A stretch of 64,000 bases of DNA from Undaria pinnatifida (taxonomy: Eukaryota; Sar; Phaeophyceae; Laminariales; Alariaceae), in NCBI GenBank assembly GCA_012845835.1, contig JABAKD010000021.1, positions 2,803,706-2,867,705 on the forward strand. Reading direction: 5' to 3'. Made by a program: the position numbers and the translations under genes. The notes beneath the pieces are model-generated. The model worked only from the letters and a program-made list of their open reading frames with translations, did no database searches and was not told where the DNA came from. Of this stretch, positions 53,501 through 63,996 are shown in pieces (the stretch's first letter is position 1; each line of letters starts with the position of its first letter).

Positions 53501-55140
53501 CCTATTTGTTTGCGAGAGACTGTTGCCACGGTTTTTCACCCCCCCCCCCCCCCTCCCGGCTATTGGGCGGGTTCCTGAGGAAAATCACATTGGGCCCCGC
53601 GGCATACCATCGGATACCATGGGAAACCCGATGTAATCCCGCAACATCACGTGAGATCCCATGACGCGCCCATGGTTTTTTGTCCCACCGCAAAGCAAAA
53701 CGCCTACTGCGTAAGAACCAACCAAACAACTATCCAACTATCCAACAAAAACCAACCAACCAACGAACGAGCCAACCATTCACCCTTTTGTTTTGTCACT
53801 TCCGCCCGCCACCCCTCTCTCGCCAGAGCCATCTGCAGATTGTGTGCAGATATATTTGGCGAAGAAAAACAAAAAAACATAATGGCACCCCCCCGGATGG
53901 TAATATATACGCAGAGCGCATTTATCCCAATGGGATCGATTAACCGTTTCGGTCAGCGATGAGAAGCGTTTCAACGCAAACCAACCAACCCACAAGCCCA
54001 CAGGCCCATGGACGCCGCCACACACCACCAGCCAACTAAATCCATCAACCAATGTGTCAGAACAAATATAATCAACCATCCAATCGGCCCAATGAACCCA
54101 CCAAAAGCCCACAGACAGACCACCGGACCCGTGCAAATCGAACCCAAAAATACATTATTCCAATCAAAATTTTCCACAACCATACACGCCTAACAAGCTA
54201 TACAGCAGCTATACAGCAGCAGCACAGGTGGGGGAGAGGAAGAGGGCAGCCCGCCATTCCCCAAACAAAAGCACCCCATTTTTCCAGCTTCCACACCCTC
54301 ACCGTACCTAGTTTTCCCAAATAACACACTCCCTGCCCCCTCCTGCCGCAATAGAAGGCTTTTTTATTTGCAAAACAAAACGTGTTTTGAGAAAAAAGGA
54401 CGTAATTCGTCTGCCAAAGAAAAACGCCTTTCTTCTTCCGCTAGACGTTTTTTTTCCGCAACAAAACAACGCCCTTGCTGAAAACCTCCAAAACTGTTTT
54501 CACGTGGCACACCATCTCATTCATACCCGAGAGGGTGTGTGTGTATATCATACCCGCGTGCCAGCAATTCCAAGGAATTTGCCCAGAATTTTCTCCAGAA
54601 TTTTCTTCGGAAGTTTGACCCGTTGTACCGTACAGTTTCCTCCGAAAGTTTGACCCGTTGTACTGAGTAGGCTCCGACGAATGGATGGACACATCCTCTT
54701 TGCCCCTTCTCACCTCAGCAGCGGCAATTACAGAGGGCTCGCGCGCGAATCCCGAGCTCCGCCCCCCTCCCCTCCCCTCCCTTCCCGCCCCCATTTCCAC
54801 CTATCGACCCACTACGTGCCATTACGGCAGCTCCAGCCCACCACCATCAACGATCTCGGTCGCGTTAGTAGTAAACGCATCATCAACGATCCTCCCGCCC
54901 CCCCCATCCCTCCCCAGACCCAACCCTACTCATCCACAAACCCCAACCCCACCGCTCTCCCCATCCCCAACCCCCTCCTCACCCAAATCCTGCAGTCCAA
55001 TTCAGTCCCGAGGGAAGAAGATAAAAACTAGGGCGAGAAAAACATGGGGGGGAGGGGGGGGAAGACCAGGAAAAAACAAAGGCAATAACAGAAACAACAT
55101 CATCATCGAAGTCGACATCCTGTGACTGCAAGGGGGAGGA
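53501..55140. other. Undetermined, CCAACCAA and C-rich
   Basis: CCAACCAACCAACG words (53745-53770 and 53980-53990), CCCTCCCCTCCC tracts (54760-54790), a short tandem of TTTGACCCGTTGTAC (54615 and 54650), and a piece of CCCATGGG-type repeat (53600-53670). Open frames exist on both strands; none is assignable. Confidence 0.35.
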
Positions 55141-55153
55141 GGGGTGGTACCTG

Positions 55154-55440
55154 GTGTCGTGTATGGTGGTGAAGGCGAAAAACGCGCCTCTTACGAACGA
55201 TAACATCGGCAAGGGAGCGCGCGACCTCGCTGACCAACCAAACCCGGACGAAGTCATACTCCCACCCTCCCACCCAATCAACTTCCCATCTCTATGGAGA
55301 CCAATCCAAGCAACGCCCCACATCACATCGCGCCACGCCCGTCCACGAAAGGGTATCGTGTTCCGACCAGGGCTGGGCTGTTGCGGTCGCCGTCTCTCCG
55401 CCTTCAAATACCTTCCATCTTCAGGTCCCTCTGTTATTCT
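55154..55440. other. Coding-like stretch open on both strands
   Basis: The + frame from 55154 (KAKNAPLTNDNIGKGARDL...) and the minus frame (GPEDGRYLKAERRRPQQPSP ... FFAFTTIHDT) are both open with balanced composition. The minus frame would end at a GTACCA donor near 55155 and agrees in strand with the frame at 57183-56062. I cannot choose between them. Confidence 0.3.
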
Positions 55441-55519
55441 CTTCCTGGGGGATGTCCTCTCAGTCCACAGTGACTGGAGCCTGTTCCGTTCCCACAGACT
55501 GGACTGTTTCGAGTTAATG

Positions 55520-56050
55520 TGACAACAACATCAACATTTATCGCCCCCCCCCGGCCTCAGGTCCCCCCACCCCATGGTCCCGCAGTCCTCAGGTCCCGCT
55601 CTCCTCAGACCTCCTCGCCATCGATTCCATTCCTCTTCGTGCCTCTTCATGTTCAGGTCCCCCCGCACTCAGGCCCCTTCGTCCTCAGATCTCCCCGCCC
55701 TCAGGTCCCCCCGTCCTCAGCTGTTTTCGCCACCAAAGCCCGCCGTCCTGCCCCCCCCCCCCCCCCCCCCCCTCCCCCCCCCTGTCACCAGGTCTTGTCG
55801 CGCTCGGACCTCTCTACCGCCACCCTTAGGCCTCCCCGTCCTCTGGTTCTCTCTTCCCGAGTACCCCAAAGTCCCCCAATGTCGTGAGGTTTCCTCGCCC
55901 GCAAGCGCCCCCCAGTCATCAGGTCCCCAGGGCCTCGGGTCCCCCCCGCTCTCGGGTCTCCCTGTCCTTGCTCTGACGATGCCTCGTTGTTCCTTATCCC
56001 CAACAAAACCGCATTGCTTGCAATTAGTGAGAGATAACGAAAACGGTTAG
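55520..56050. repeat. CTCAGGTCCCCCC minisatellite and poly-C tract
   Basis: CCTCAGGTCCCCCCxCCCTCA-type units recur from 55555 to 55730 and again from 55915 to 55960. A C run occupies 55749-55788 with few interruptions. Confidence 0.75.
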
Positions 56051-56061
56051 GCGGGGATGCG

Positions 56062-57183
56062 TCAACCGCGTCCCGCCCCCGACCGTTTCTCGGCCCACGA
56101 TGACGACGACGAAGCGGATCCGGTCCGGTCTCTGGCGCCAGTCCCTCCCTGGGCTGGAGGTAATGTCGTATCCATCCCTTCTTCTGCTGCTCGTCTTCCT
56201 GCTCCTGCTGCTCTTACTGCTCCGCCTTCTCCCCCTCCTGCTGCTCCTCCTGGCGCGGCACCAGTAGAAGCAGCAGCACCAGCACCAGCAGAAGCAGCAG
56301 CACCAGCACCAGCAGAAGCAGCAGCAGCAGCAGCAGCAGCCACAGCCGCCGCCATCGCCCCAGGCGCCACCCCTCCCACCGCCACAGCAGCAGCAGCGGA
56401 GCGATCGTACGAGCTGCCCCCAACCGCCGCATTAAGGGCGCTGCCGCAGCTGCTACCACCGCTACTGTTGTAGTGATCAGAGCACCACGACACCGACTGA
56501 GAGTCATCAGAAGACTGCCTTGTGAAAGCAGGAGACATGTAATTCGCCCGTCTGGTAGCACCGCTATCCGCCTCCCCCCCCCCGCTCCCGCCTCTACTAC
56601 GCCCACCACCACCAATAATCCGCAAACCTGACACCTCGTTTTCTGGACCGACACCCCCGCCTCCATCCAGAGTGTGCGCTCTTGACGAAACACCAGGGTC
56701 GTCTGCTGAGGCCTGGTCGTGGCTCCCCCCCCGCGGGTGCCGGGGAGGCAATACTCCCCCGCCCCCCCCTCCAGACTCCCCCACGCCCCCAACCCCCATC
56801 CCTCCCGACTCCCCCCCTCCCACTCCTCCATGCACAACCGCTGCCGCTGATTTAGATGTTGTGGTCGTAACAGCAGTTGCAGCTAACAGAGGAGAAGTGA
56901 GAGGGAGATTCCCAGAACCTCCAGGCTTTTCGTTGTAATTTGGCGTTTTTGGGTGGGGGGGATGGGACGGTTGCGTCCCCTCTCCCTGCCTCTGCTGCGG
57001 CGTCCCCAGCCCCCGCCCACCCGGCGGCGGAGGCGGGTGTGTACCGCGGAACTGCTCCTCTCCCAGCTGTTGGTCGTAACAGTGGTGTAGGTGTAGGTGC
57101 TGAGATGATGACTCGCGTTTTTCATTCCCTGCGTGCTGGTAGGATTTTTGTCCATAGGTCCCGTCGTCCGCAGAGTTGCCACG
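56062..57183 (-). CDS. Probable exon of an unknown Gly/Ala-rich protein
   Basis: The minus frame is open for 373 codons, from just after a TAG at 57186-57184 to a TGA at 56064-56062, and lacks an ATG near its beginning, so it is probably an internal or terminal exon. It is preceded on the minus strand by a long pyrimidine tract (57200-57260) and ACAAGTAG, a good acceptor. The upstream third has balanced residues (RGNSADDGTYGQKSYQHAGN, HLHHCYDQQLGEEQFRG); the rest is Gly, Ser and Ala-rich with a poly-Ala stretch coded by a GCA/GCT tract. No domain recognised; perhaps a disordered regulatory protein. No upstream exon was found, and the + strand also has open frames here, so coding remains unproven. 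Confidence 0.4.
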   Translation of the reverse strand, partial: RGNSADDGTYGQKSYQHAGNEKRESSSQHLHLHHCYDQQLGEEQFRGTHPPPPPGGRGLGTPQQRQGEGTQPSHPPHPKTPNYNEKPGGSGNLPLTSPLLAATAVTTTTSKSAAAVVHGGVGGGESGGMGVGGVGESGGGGGGVLPPRHPRGGSHDQASADDPGVSSRAHTLDGGGGVGPENEVSGLRIIGGGGRSRGGSGGGEADSGATRRANYMSPAFTRQSSDDSQSVSWCSDHYNSSGGSSCGSALNAAVGGSSYDRSAAAAVAVGGVAPGAMAAAVAAAAAAAASAGAGAAASAGAGAAASTGAAPGGAAGGGEGGAVRAAGAGRRAAEEGMDTTLPPAQGGTGARDRTGSASSSSSWAEKRSGAGRG

Positions 57184-57359
57184 CTACTTGTATATATCAG
57201 AACGAAGAGGAGGGGGTGGGAGGGGGGGGAAAAGGAGGGGGGGGAGGGGAGGGAAGACAGTTAGGGATCAACGTCCAATGTCTGCTAGGATTTGATCAGG
57301 GGAGGGCAGGAGAGGGGATGGGGGGCGTCGGTATAAGATTAAATGGCTTGGGGGGGGGT
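57184..57359. other. G-rich tract, candidate minus-strand polypyrimidine region
   Basis: GGGAGGGGGGGAAAAGGAGG and similar on +, that is CCTTTTCCCC on the minus strand, adjoining the candidate acceptor at 57184. Confidence 0.5.
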
Positions 57360-57960
57360 GGGCGGGGGGGTGTACTCAGTTTGCGCATGGCCGTAATCGC
57401 ATGACCGTAGACCCTCGCATCCCTCCTATGCAGGGACGGAGCACGTTGGGTTGTCACCGACCAGGCAGACATTGCGTGCACCAAACACGAAGCGCCGTGA
57501 GGTGTTCGGCGAGTCGCATGAAGGATGAACTGCATCCTTCCAAAAACCGCTTCTAAGACGGACTTCGGCACCTTGTGCCTACTTTCTTGCTCATGGATGA
57601 CAGCGCCAATGAGTTCCTTTGTGTTCTGGTGTGGCCACTCCGGAGGCAGCAATGGATATCACTATGTAACTGCCTCATGGGTGCCTTGCCGTATTAACAC
57701 TGCGTGGTGCGATAATTCCCCTTGTGCGGAGTGCGGAGTTAGGGTTCTCCATCCCGCACAATATGACCTAACTCGATAACCACCCCGGTAACCGCCAAAA
57801 ACAAAAACAAAAAAAACGGTTCCTCGGTTGCCTAGCTCACGCCATGATTGGCATTGTTTACAGCGTCGATACCAACCAACGCCAACCCCAATATACACTC
57901 ATGACGTTTCACAGCGTCGGTGCCAACCGAGGCCAACGATAATATACACGCATATATTTT
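57360..57960 (-). repeat. Dispersed repeat family R3, copy 2 (inverted)
   Basis: Reverse complement of 22088-22640 over its whole length, including a tandem ACAGCGTCGxxxCCAACCxA near 57860 and 57910. Confidence 0.8.
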
Positions 57961-58039
57961 ACGGAAAACTGTTATCGGGGGGAGGGGGGGTAAGAAGGTA
58001 GCGTGAACCTGGGGTCAACCACCAAAAAAAAATAGATGC

Positions 58040-58235
58040 CACTGTATGGGGGAAGGGTCAACGACCTACAACCATCGTGGGGCGGGGGGGAGTCAATTAC
58101 AAGGCAACGTTATGGGGGCGGGGAGTCAATGCCCAACAGATTATTTTAGGGGGGGCAAGGGGGGGGGTCGCGTTGGGGCCATCCAACAACAAGAATGGCA
58201 TTGGGGCGTGGGGGGGGGGGGGTACTCATTTCATC
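58040..58235. repeat. GGGGG-rich tandem with CAATTACAA and CAACA words
   Basis: GTGGGGCGGGGGGGAGTCAA, TTATGGGGGCGGGGAGTCAA and similar recur at about 45-60 bp. Probably a minisatellite beside the R3 fragment. Confidence 0.6.
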
Positions 58236-58239
58236 CACA

Positions 58240-58410
58240 GCCGCAGCCTCAAGACCGTTTGACCCTCGCATCCCTACTATGCCGGGACGGAGCACGTCGG
58301 GTTTTCACCGACCAGGCATCAGGCATAGCGTGCACCAAGCGCGAAGCTTCGTGAGGTGTTCAGGGAGTCGCATGCAGGGTGAGCTGCATCCTATATACTA
58401 AGAACCACTT
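58240..58410 (-). repeat. Dispersed repeat family R3, fragment (inverted)
   Basis: GACCCTCGCATCCCTACTAT, GGGACGGAGCACGT, TGCACCAAGCGCGAAG and GTGAGGTGTTC match R3. Confidence 0.75.
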
Positions 58411-58639
58411 GTGAGGGGGGCAACTCCCGCGGCCTGCGCGTGCTTTCCCCCGGGGGGGGGGTCTATGACCAGCAACACTACAGTAGAGGATGCGCGTCGA
58501 ATCCCTAACACATGCTATACGGTGGGGGGAGGTAATGGTCAGGGTCGAGTCTACCAGTATGGGTGGGTGGGGCAGAACACAAAACACGAAGGTATACTCA
58601 GCAACTACCTGGTACCTAGTAGACAAGCACAGGACCTGC

Positions 58640-58995
58640 TTTCAGGAGGTACACAACAGCACCCAGTAGATATCCCATCCTCCGTAGATATCCAGTACTC
58701 AGTAGACATCCAATAGCAGATACGACATGATCGGTAGGCAGTAGATACCCAATGCCTAGATGATACCCAATACCTAGTTGATACTCAATACCCAGCGGAT
58801 GCCCAATACGCAGTGAATACTCAATACCCAGTCGATACCCAATACTCAGTGGATGCCCAATACCCAGTGGATACCCAATACCCAGTGGATACCCAACACC
58901 CAGTGGATACCCAATACCCAGTGCATACCCAATACCCAGTGCATACCCAATACCCAGTGGATACCCAATACCCAGTGGATACCCTAACGTAGGCC
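58640..58995. repeat. ATACCCAATACCCAGTGG 18-bp minisatellite
   Basis: GTGGATACCCAATACCCA repeated with few changes from 58780 to 58983, and a looser 5' part with GTAGATATCC words. Because 18 is a multiple of 3 it makes a YPLGIG-type frame on the minus strand. Confidence 0.9.
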
Positions 58996-59129
58996 GGACA
59001 CGATCGACATACAGTAGATAATCAATACCTGGTACCCACCAAAATAACCTATAAGCTGTAGACAGGCCAGGATCGGCACACAATATACGCACCAAAACAC
59101 GTTGCGCGGTAGACGTGCAACATTGCTTT

Positions 59130-59360
59130 CTTTTTCCCTGAGGCCGCTCACATTGAAGCGATTTAGACACCTCCCCCAAAAAACTGATCAACGCAACAAC
59201 AACAAAAAAGCTGCTCTACGAGTACCCGATGAATAAACCCAACAGCCTGTATAGGTATAGGGCGAAAATCGCGCACGAGAAACAAAAAAACGAAATTCCC
59301 ACGATTTTGGGTTGAGGAGGAGCTCCGTCAGTCAGAAACCATTCCAGAAAAGTCATTGCT
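59130..59360 (-). mobile_element. MITE family M1, degraded reverse copy
   Basis: CACCTCCCCCAAAAAACTGA, GATTTTGGGTTGAGGAGG, GCTCCGTCAGTCAGAAACCA and GTATAGG words in the M1 reverse order. Confidence 0.5.
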
Positions 59361-59594
59361 TGACACTCGCCAACGTTAAGTACAGCAGCATGAGTTTCAA
59401 CACGTCCATCGCTCTCAAACACTCTCCAACAAGATTAGAAACTCGGAAACAAAAGGAAAAACCTACGCACAAAGTCTCAACTCCCTCCTACGCCTTCTTC
59501 CCTCTCTTTAAGGTTCAATTACAGTCGTACTCCATTTCATCATTCTGCGCACGAAGTCAAAACGAGATGTGCGAAACCCTACCGTGGCGTGGCT

Positions 59595-60350
59595 TCCAGC
59601 AGATACCCTAGCAGGTACCTTAGAGGTAGTCAGGACAGGAACGTAGATCGTACCCAGAAGATACCTACAGGGTAGACGGGACAGGATAGGCACAAAGCAT
59701 GCACACGATGGATACCCAGCAGATACCCACCCAGGAGATGCAACGGATACCCAATATATACCCACAGTAGGCTACCCAGTAGATACCAAGTAGATACACA
59801 ATTGGATACCCAGTAGATATCCAGTAAGTGAACAATGGATACCCAGCAGATACCCACAGTAGGTACACAATGGATGCCCAGTAGATACCCAGTAGATGCA
59901 ACGGGTACCCAGTAGATACCCACAGTAAGTCCACGATAGACACCCAGCAGATACCCCGTATGTACACAATGGATGCCAGGTAGATACCCAGAAGACGCAA
60001 TGGATACCCAGTAGGTACCCACAGTAGGTACACGATGGGCACCCAGTAGATACCCAGTACATACACAATGAATACCCAGTAGACACCCACAATAGGTACA
60101 CAACAGATACCCAGTAGGTACCCACAGTGGGTACGCAACGGACACCCAGTAGATCCCCACATTAGATACAGATACCCCGTAGATTTCCAGTAGATTCACA
60201 CCCGGTAGACACACAATGGATACCCAGTAGATACCCACAGTAGGTACACAACGGATACCCAGTAGATATACAGTAGGTACACATTGGATATCGGGTAGAT
60301 ACCGAGCAGACGCAATGGCTACCCAGATGATACCCAGCAGGTACAACAAT
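59595..60350. repeat. ATACCCAGTAGATACCCACAGTAGGTACACAATG minisatellite
   Basis: About 750 bp of units of 33-45 bp made from GATACCCAGTAGATAC and CACAGTAGGTACACAATGGA. The minus strand is open for 239 codons (YWVSIVCxLGIYWV-like) only because the units keep frame. Confidence 0.9.
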
Positions 60351-60379
60351 AAATACCCGGTTCACCACCACCAAAGTAC

Positions 60380-60584
60380 CAGGGATTTCGACGGGTCGGG
60401 TCGGGTCGGGTTTGGTCAGGGCGACCCGACGCGACCCGTGATATTTGAAAACCTCCTTCTGACTAAACCTGACCTGACCCCTGATATTTCGAACACCTTT
60501 TGACCCGACCCGACTCGACCCTCGAGATTTTGAAAACCTCCTGATCCGAGCCGTGGATGGGATCAATACCCGAGAAAAGCCCTG
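60380..60584. mobile_element. hAT-like MITE, 205 bp
   Basis: CAGGGATTTCGACGGGTCGG at the left and ACCCGAGAAAAGCCCTG at the right; GGGTC interior with AAAACCTCCTxxxGACC words. Confidence 0.7.
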
Positions 60585-60774
60585 AAAGATATCGCCACCA
60601 CATGTCCGGTTACAGAGGAAGGGGATTGGGGCGTCAGCTCTCTCTCCCTCGCTCGCTCGCTCGCTCGTCCCTCGCGGAAACGTGGCCGATAAAATCCTCG
60701 TTGCGTTTTTATGATCTACAGTAGCAAGCCATGCCTTGGGTAAATAGACCCTCCGTTTGTGTTTTTAAAAGCTC

Positions 60775-60940
60775 GCGCGCCGAGTCGGGTCGGGTCGTGT
60801 CAGGAGGTGCTCGAAATCTTACGGGTCGAGTCAGGTCGCGTCCAGGAGATGTTCGAAATGTCATCAGTCGGGTCAGGCCGCCGTGACCCGGCCCGACTCG
60901 CGAGCAGCGATCAGACCCGTTGAAAAGCTCTGCTATTTAC
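60775..60940. mobile_element. hAT-like MITE remnant
   Basis: GAGTCGGGTCGGGTCGTGTC, CTCGAAATCTTACGGGTCGA and the right end GACCCGTTGAAAAGCTCTG; the left terminus is eroded. Confidence 0.5.
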
Positions 60941-61400
60941 CCCCCCCCCAGGACCAATCAGATCACGGAAGAAGGGATCTGTAACGTGCGGTGTGTGAAA
61001 GGATGGAGGTGATGAAGGCGTCCAAAGTCTCACTCACTCACTCACTCACTCACCCGTCGCGGAATCGTTCTCTCTCGATAAAATCCTCTCGTTCGTTTTC
61101 ACTTTACCTAGGTCGTGCAGCTTGCACAGATCAATGGCCTATCTGCGTCGAACGATACCCACATCATCCAAAATGAGGACCTGTTAAAGTGATCTGTCCA
61201 TTGTCACGTCTCACTCACCCCTCGTGGAAGCGTGGCCGATAAGTCCTCCTTCGACTCCTCGCACTTCACTTCCTCGGAAACAAACGCTCCGTACGGCTCG
61301 GCGTCGGGACGATGCTCCCCCGCCTCCATCCGCAAGGCTCCCTAAGGCCATTTCGTCGCGACAGGTAATGTCAATGGGGTAGGCGTAAAATTCGATGCGA
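60941..61400. other. Spacer with (CACT)n tract
   Basis: CACTCACTCACTCACTCACT at 61028-61051. No gene assigned. Confidence 0.5.
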
Positions 61401-61404
61401 GGGG

Positions 61405-61850
61405 TAGGCGAGGGAAAAAAGTGCTGAACTCTTCTTCGCGATAAAAACGAAGGCACGTACTGAGTCGTTCTACGGTAGCCCCCGCAACTTCTCTTTAACA
61501 AAACCGCTGGTTTCAAAACCAGCGCCCGGTCGTATCTTCTGAAGTGCCGTGTGCCTCGACACCCCGACGTCATTGATCGACAGGCCTTTGCACACGGGAA
61601 AAACCTATGGGGTACTTCTTTTTTGCACTAGTATCCTTCCTTGTGTCGAGCAGCCATGAAACGTATATTAAGGAAAATCGCTGTTTTTTTTGGGGGGGGC
61701 TATCGTAGTAAGAATCACTCTACCGGAGTTGGTGAGGGGGAAGAAGAGCCTGCTTTGGTGACCCTGGATCTGAGTTGCGTCTCTAGGGAGGGAGAAACAT
61801 GAAATAGAAAGTGCGAATGACAGTGAGTGGGATGAGAGCAAACAATAAAA
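61405..61850. repeat. R1 fragment split by a nested M2 element
   Basis: GAACTCTTCTTCGCGATAAA then AACGAAGGCACGT (R1), an insertion, then GGGGAAGAAGAGCC and GACCCTGGATCTGAGTTGC (R1 again). R1 order is kept across the insertion. Confidence 0.6.
61470..61712. mobile_element. MITE family M2, copy 2
   Basis: TTCTACGGTAGCCCCCGCAA at the left and GGGGGGGCTATCGTAG at the right; interior CCGCTGGTTTxxAxACCAGC and ACACCCCGACGTCATT-like words shared with 45671-45930. Confidence 0.65.
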
Positions 61851-62280
61851 CAAAACGTTGCATCGTGTTTGCTGGCATCGCACATCATTAGGGTTAACCG
61901 TGACACACTGGCGTCGCTTTCCAGCGTCACACGGCGACACGCGTAGCGTCAAAAATAGCGGCCAATAGCCCCTGCGTCGGGTCGCGCTGTGTCATGGTCA
62001 CCATAGGACCCTCCCACGCTCGGGGGTGCTGCAGAAGCTTCTGGGCTCCAGCCATGAACGAGCTCAAACATCTCACCCGAACGACGACTTGGAAGGTGTT
62101 CGCTCCCCCAATCCAACCAACACTTCTACGCGCTAGTATAGGCCTACCCTAAGCACAATCGTAAAAATATCAGAAAAAACGGTAGTTCCTCCCTTGAGGG
62201 GAGCTCAACCGCCCACACATATGTGGCCCAATATGTTCAATAGCTCATCCCGTGGGAAATATGGCCCGGTCATAGTTATC
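61851..62280. other. Spacer, no gene
   Basis: Includes ATTAGGGTTAACCGTGACAC. Nothing recognised. Confidence 0.4.
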
Positions 62281-62490
62281 GTGGGTACTTTTTCTTGTGC
62301 ACGAAAAATTGACTTGCGGAAAGCGCGAGAGCGTGAGTTAGCAACACTCGATGAAAAATCGACGAGCGGTGGGATTGCTGAACCCTATGCGCGATAAAAA
62401 TTGAAGGCAAGTGTCGGGGGGAATAAGAGACCACACCTGTGACCACGGCTTGTCCAGAAGCTGGAAAGTAGATGAGTGTGAAAAAACAAA
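62281..62490 (+). mobile_element. tRNA-derived SINE, copy E (5'-truncated)
   Basis: Begins inside the body at GTGGGTACTTTTTCTTG, then ACTTGCGGAAAGCGCGAGAG and CACGGCTTGTCCAGAAGCTG, ending in an A-rich tail. The pol III head is missing, as expected after truncated reverse transcription. Confidence 0.8.
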
Positions 62491-62639
62491 AAAAAGGCAG
62501 GATGACCTGTTCCTCCCCCTTCCCTGTATCGCGCTACGGCGCACCCTACGGCAGAGGGTTCTCCCATGATGAACTAATCTGAGCCTTTCCACATGATAAA
62601 GTACTCTAGACTATCCCTTCACTGAAGCACATGCCATGA

Positions 62640-62800
62640 GGAAAAATGTTGGCGCATTAATCGACAAATCATATCACGGCCTAGGTAGGAATATCACGAA
62701 AAAAATTACCAAAAAATGTTTGACAATGGAATTTCCGACTATTTTTTGGGTTTGAGGAGCCCCCTGTCACCCAAACGTTTTTGTTTCCGGCGAAACCTGC
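62640..62800 (-). mobile_element. MITE family M1, fragment
   Basis: ATCACGGCCTAGGTAGG, TTTTTTGGGTTTGAGGAGCC and CCCTGTCACCCAAACG in reverse M1 order. Confidence 0.45.
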
Positions 62801-62881
62801 TACCGCCTACCGCGACACGCGGTCCTACCACCGCCACTGCATGCTTCCACCCCCTACTACTTCGTACTTTCCGCCCTAAAC

Positions 62882-63295
62882 ACAAAAAACACACCAAACC
62901 AAACCAAACCATACCAAAACGCAACCATGCCATACCAACCCAAACCAGACCCAAACCAAACCAAACCAAATCAGACCATACCATACCATACCATACCATA
63001 CCACACCATACCATACCATACCATACCATACCATACCACACCATACCATACCATACCATACCATACCAAAGCATACCATACCATACCATACCAAACCGAA
63101 CCAAACCAAACCAAACCAAACCAAACCAAACCAAACCAAACCACACCAAACCACACCAAACCAAACCAAACCAAACCAAACCAAACCAGAGCAAACCACT
63201 CGAAACCAAACCAAACCAAGCCAAGCCAAACCAAACCAAACAAGTTAAACCAAACCGAGCAAGTCAAACAAAACAAAAACAAACCAAGCCAAGCA
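62882..63295. repeat. (CCAAA)n / (CCATA)n pentamer satellite
   Basis: About 410 bp of ACCAA and ACCAT pentamers in alternating blocks; same word family as 27150-27990 but with the CATAC variant. Confidence 0.95.
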
Positions 63296-63339
63296 TCTCA
63301 CATCGTGGAAATACTCGTCCAGGTCGACTCGTTCCTCCT

Positions 63340-63700
63340 GCACAAAGGGAATGATCGCATCACGTAGTGTGAATATGGCAAGGCACCCACGAGGCGGTTA
63401 CATAGTAATACCCATTGCTGTCTCTGGAGTGGCCACACCAGAACACAAAGGAACCCATTGGCGCTGTCATCCACAAGCAACAATGTAGGCGCAGCAAGGT
63501 GCCGAAGTTCGTCTTACGAGCGGTTCTTGGAAAGATGCAGTTCACCCTTCGGGCGACTCGCCGAACACCTCACGGCGCTTCGCGCTTGGTGCCAGCAATG
63601 TTTGCCTGGTTCGTGAAAAGCCGACGTGCTCCGTCCCGGCATAGTAGGGATGCGAGGGTCTATGGTCATACGACTTCGTCCAAGCACAAACTGAGTACCC
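63340..63700 (+). repeat. Dispersed repeat family R3, copy 3
   Basis: AAAGGGAATGATCGCATCAC, TGGCCACACCAGAACACAAA, GTGCCGAAGTTCGTCTTACG and GCGACTCGCCGAACACCTCA match 22280-22620. Confidence 0.8.
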
Positions 63701-63924
63701 CCCCCTCCCCCTGCCCCGCCCCCCGCCCCACCCCCCAGTATCGCTCTAGCACCACCACTACCACTCCCACCACCACCACGGTATTGCTCTACCACTCCCA
63801 CAACCACCACCTTTCCCACCCCCACCCCCCCACATCACCACTCTCATCCCCACCCCCCCACATCGCCACTGCCACCACCGCCGCCGTCACCACCAACATC
63901 AACAACAACTACACTCCCATAACC

Positions 63925-63959
63925 ACTACCACTACTACTATTGCTAATGCTACTACTAT

Positions 63960-63996
<37 letters not shown>

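Noticed and set aside
59630-60349. 239-codon minus frame with YWVSI repeats
   Set aside because: Minisatellite with period divisible by three; no start context or other exons.
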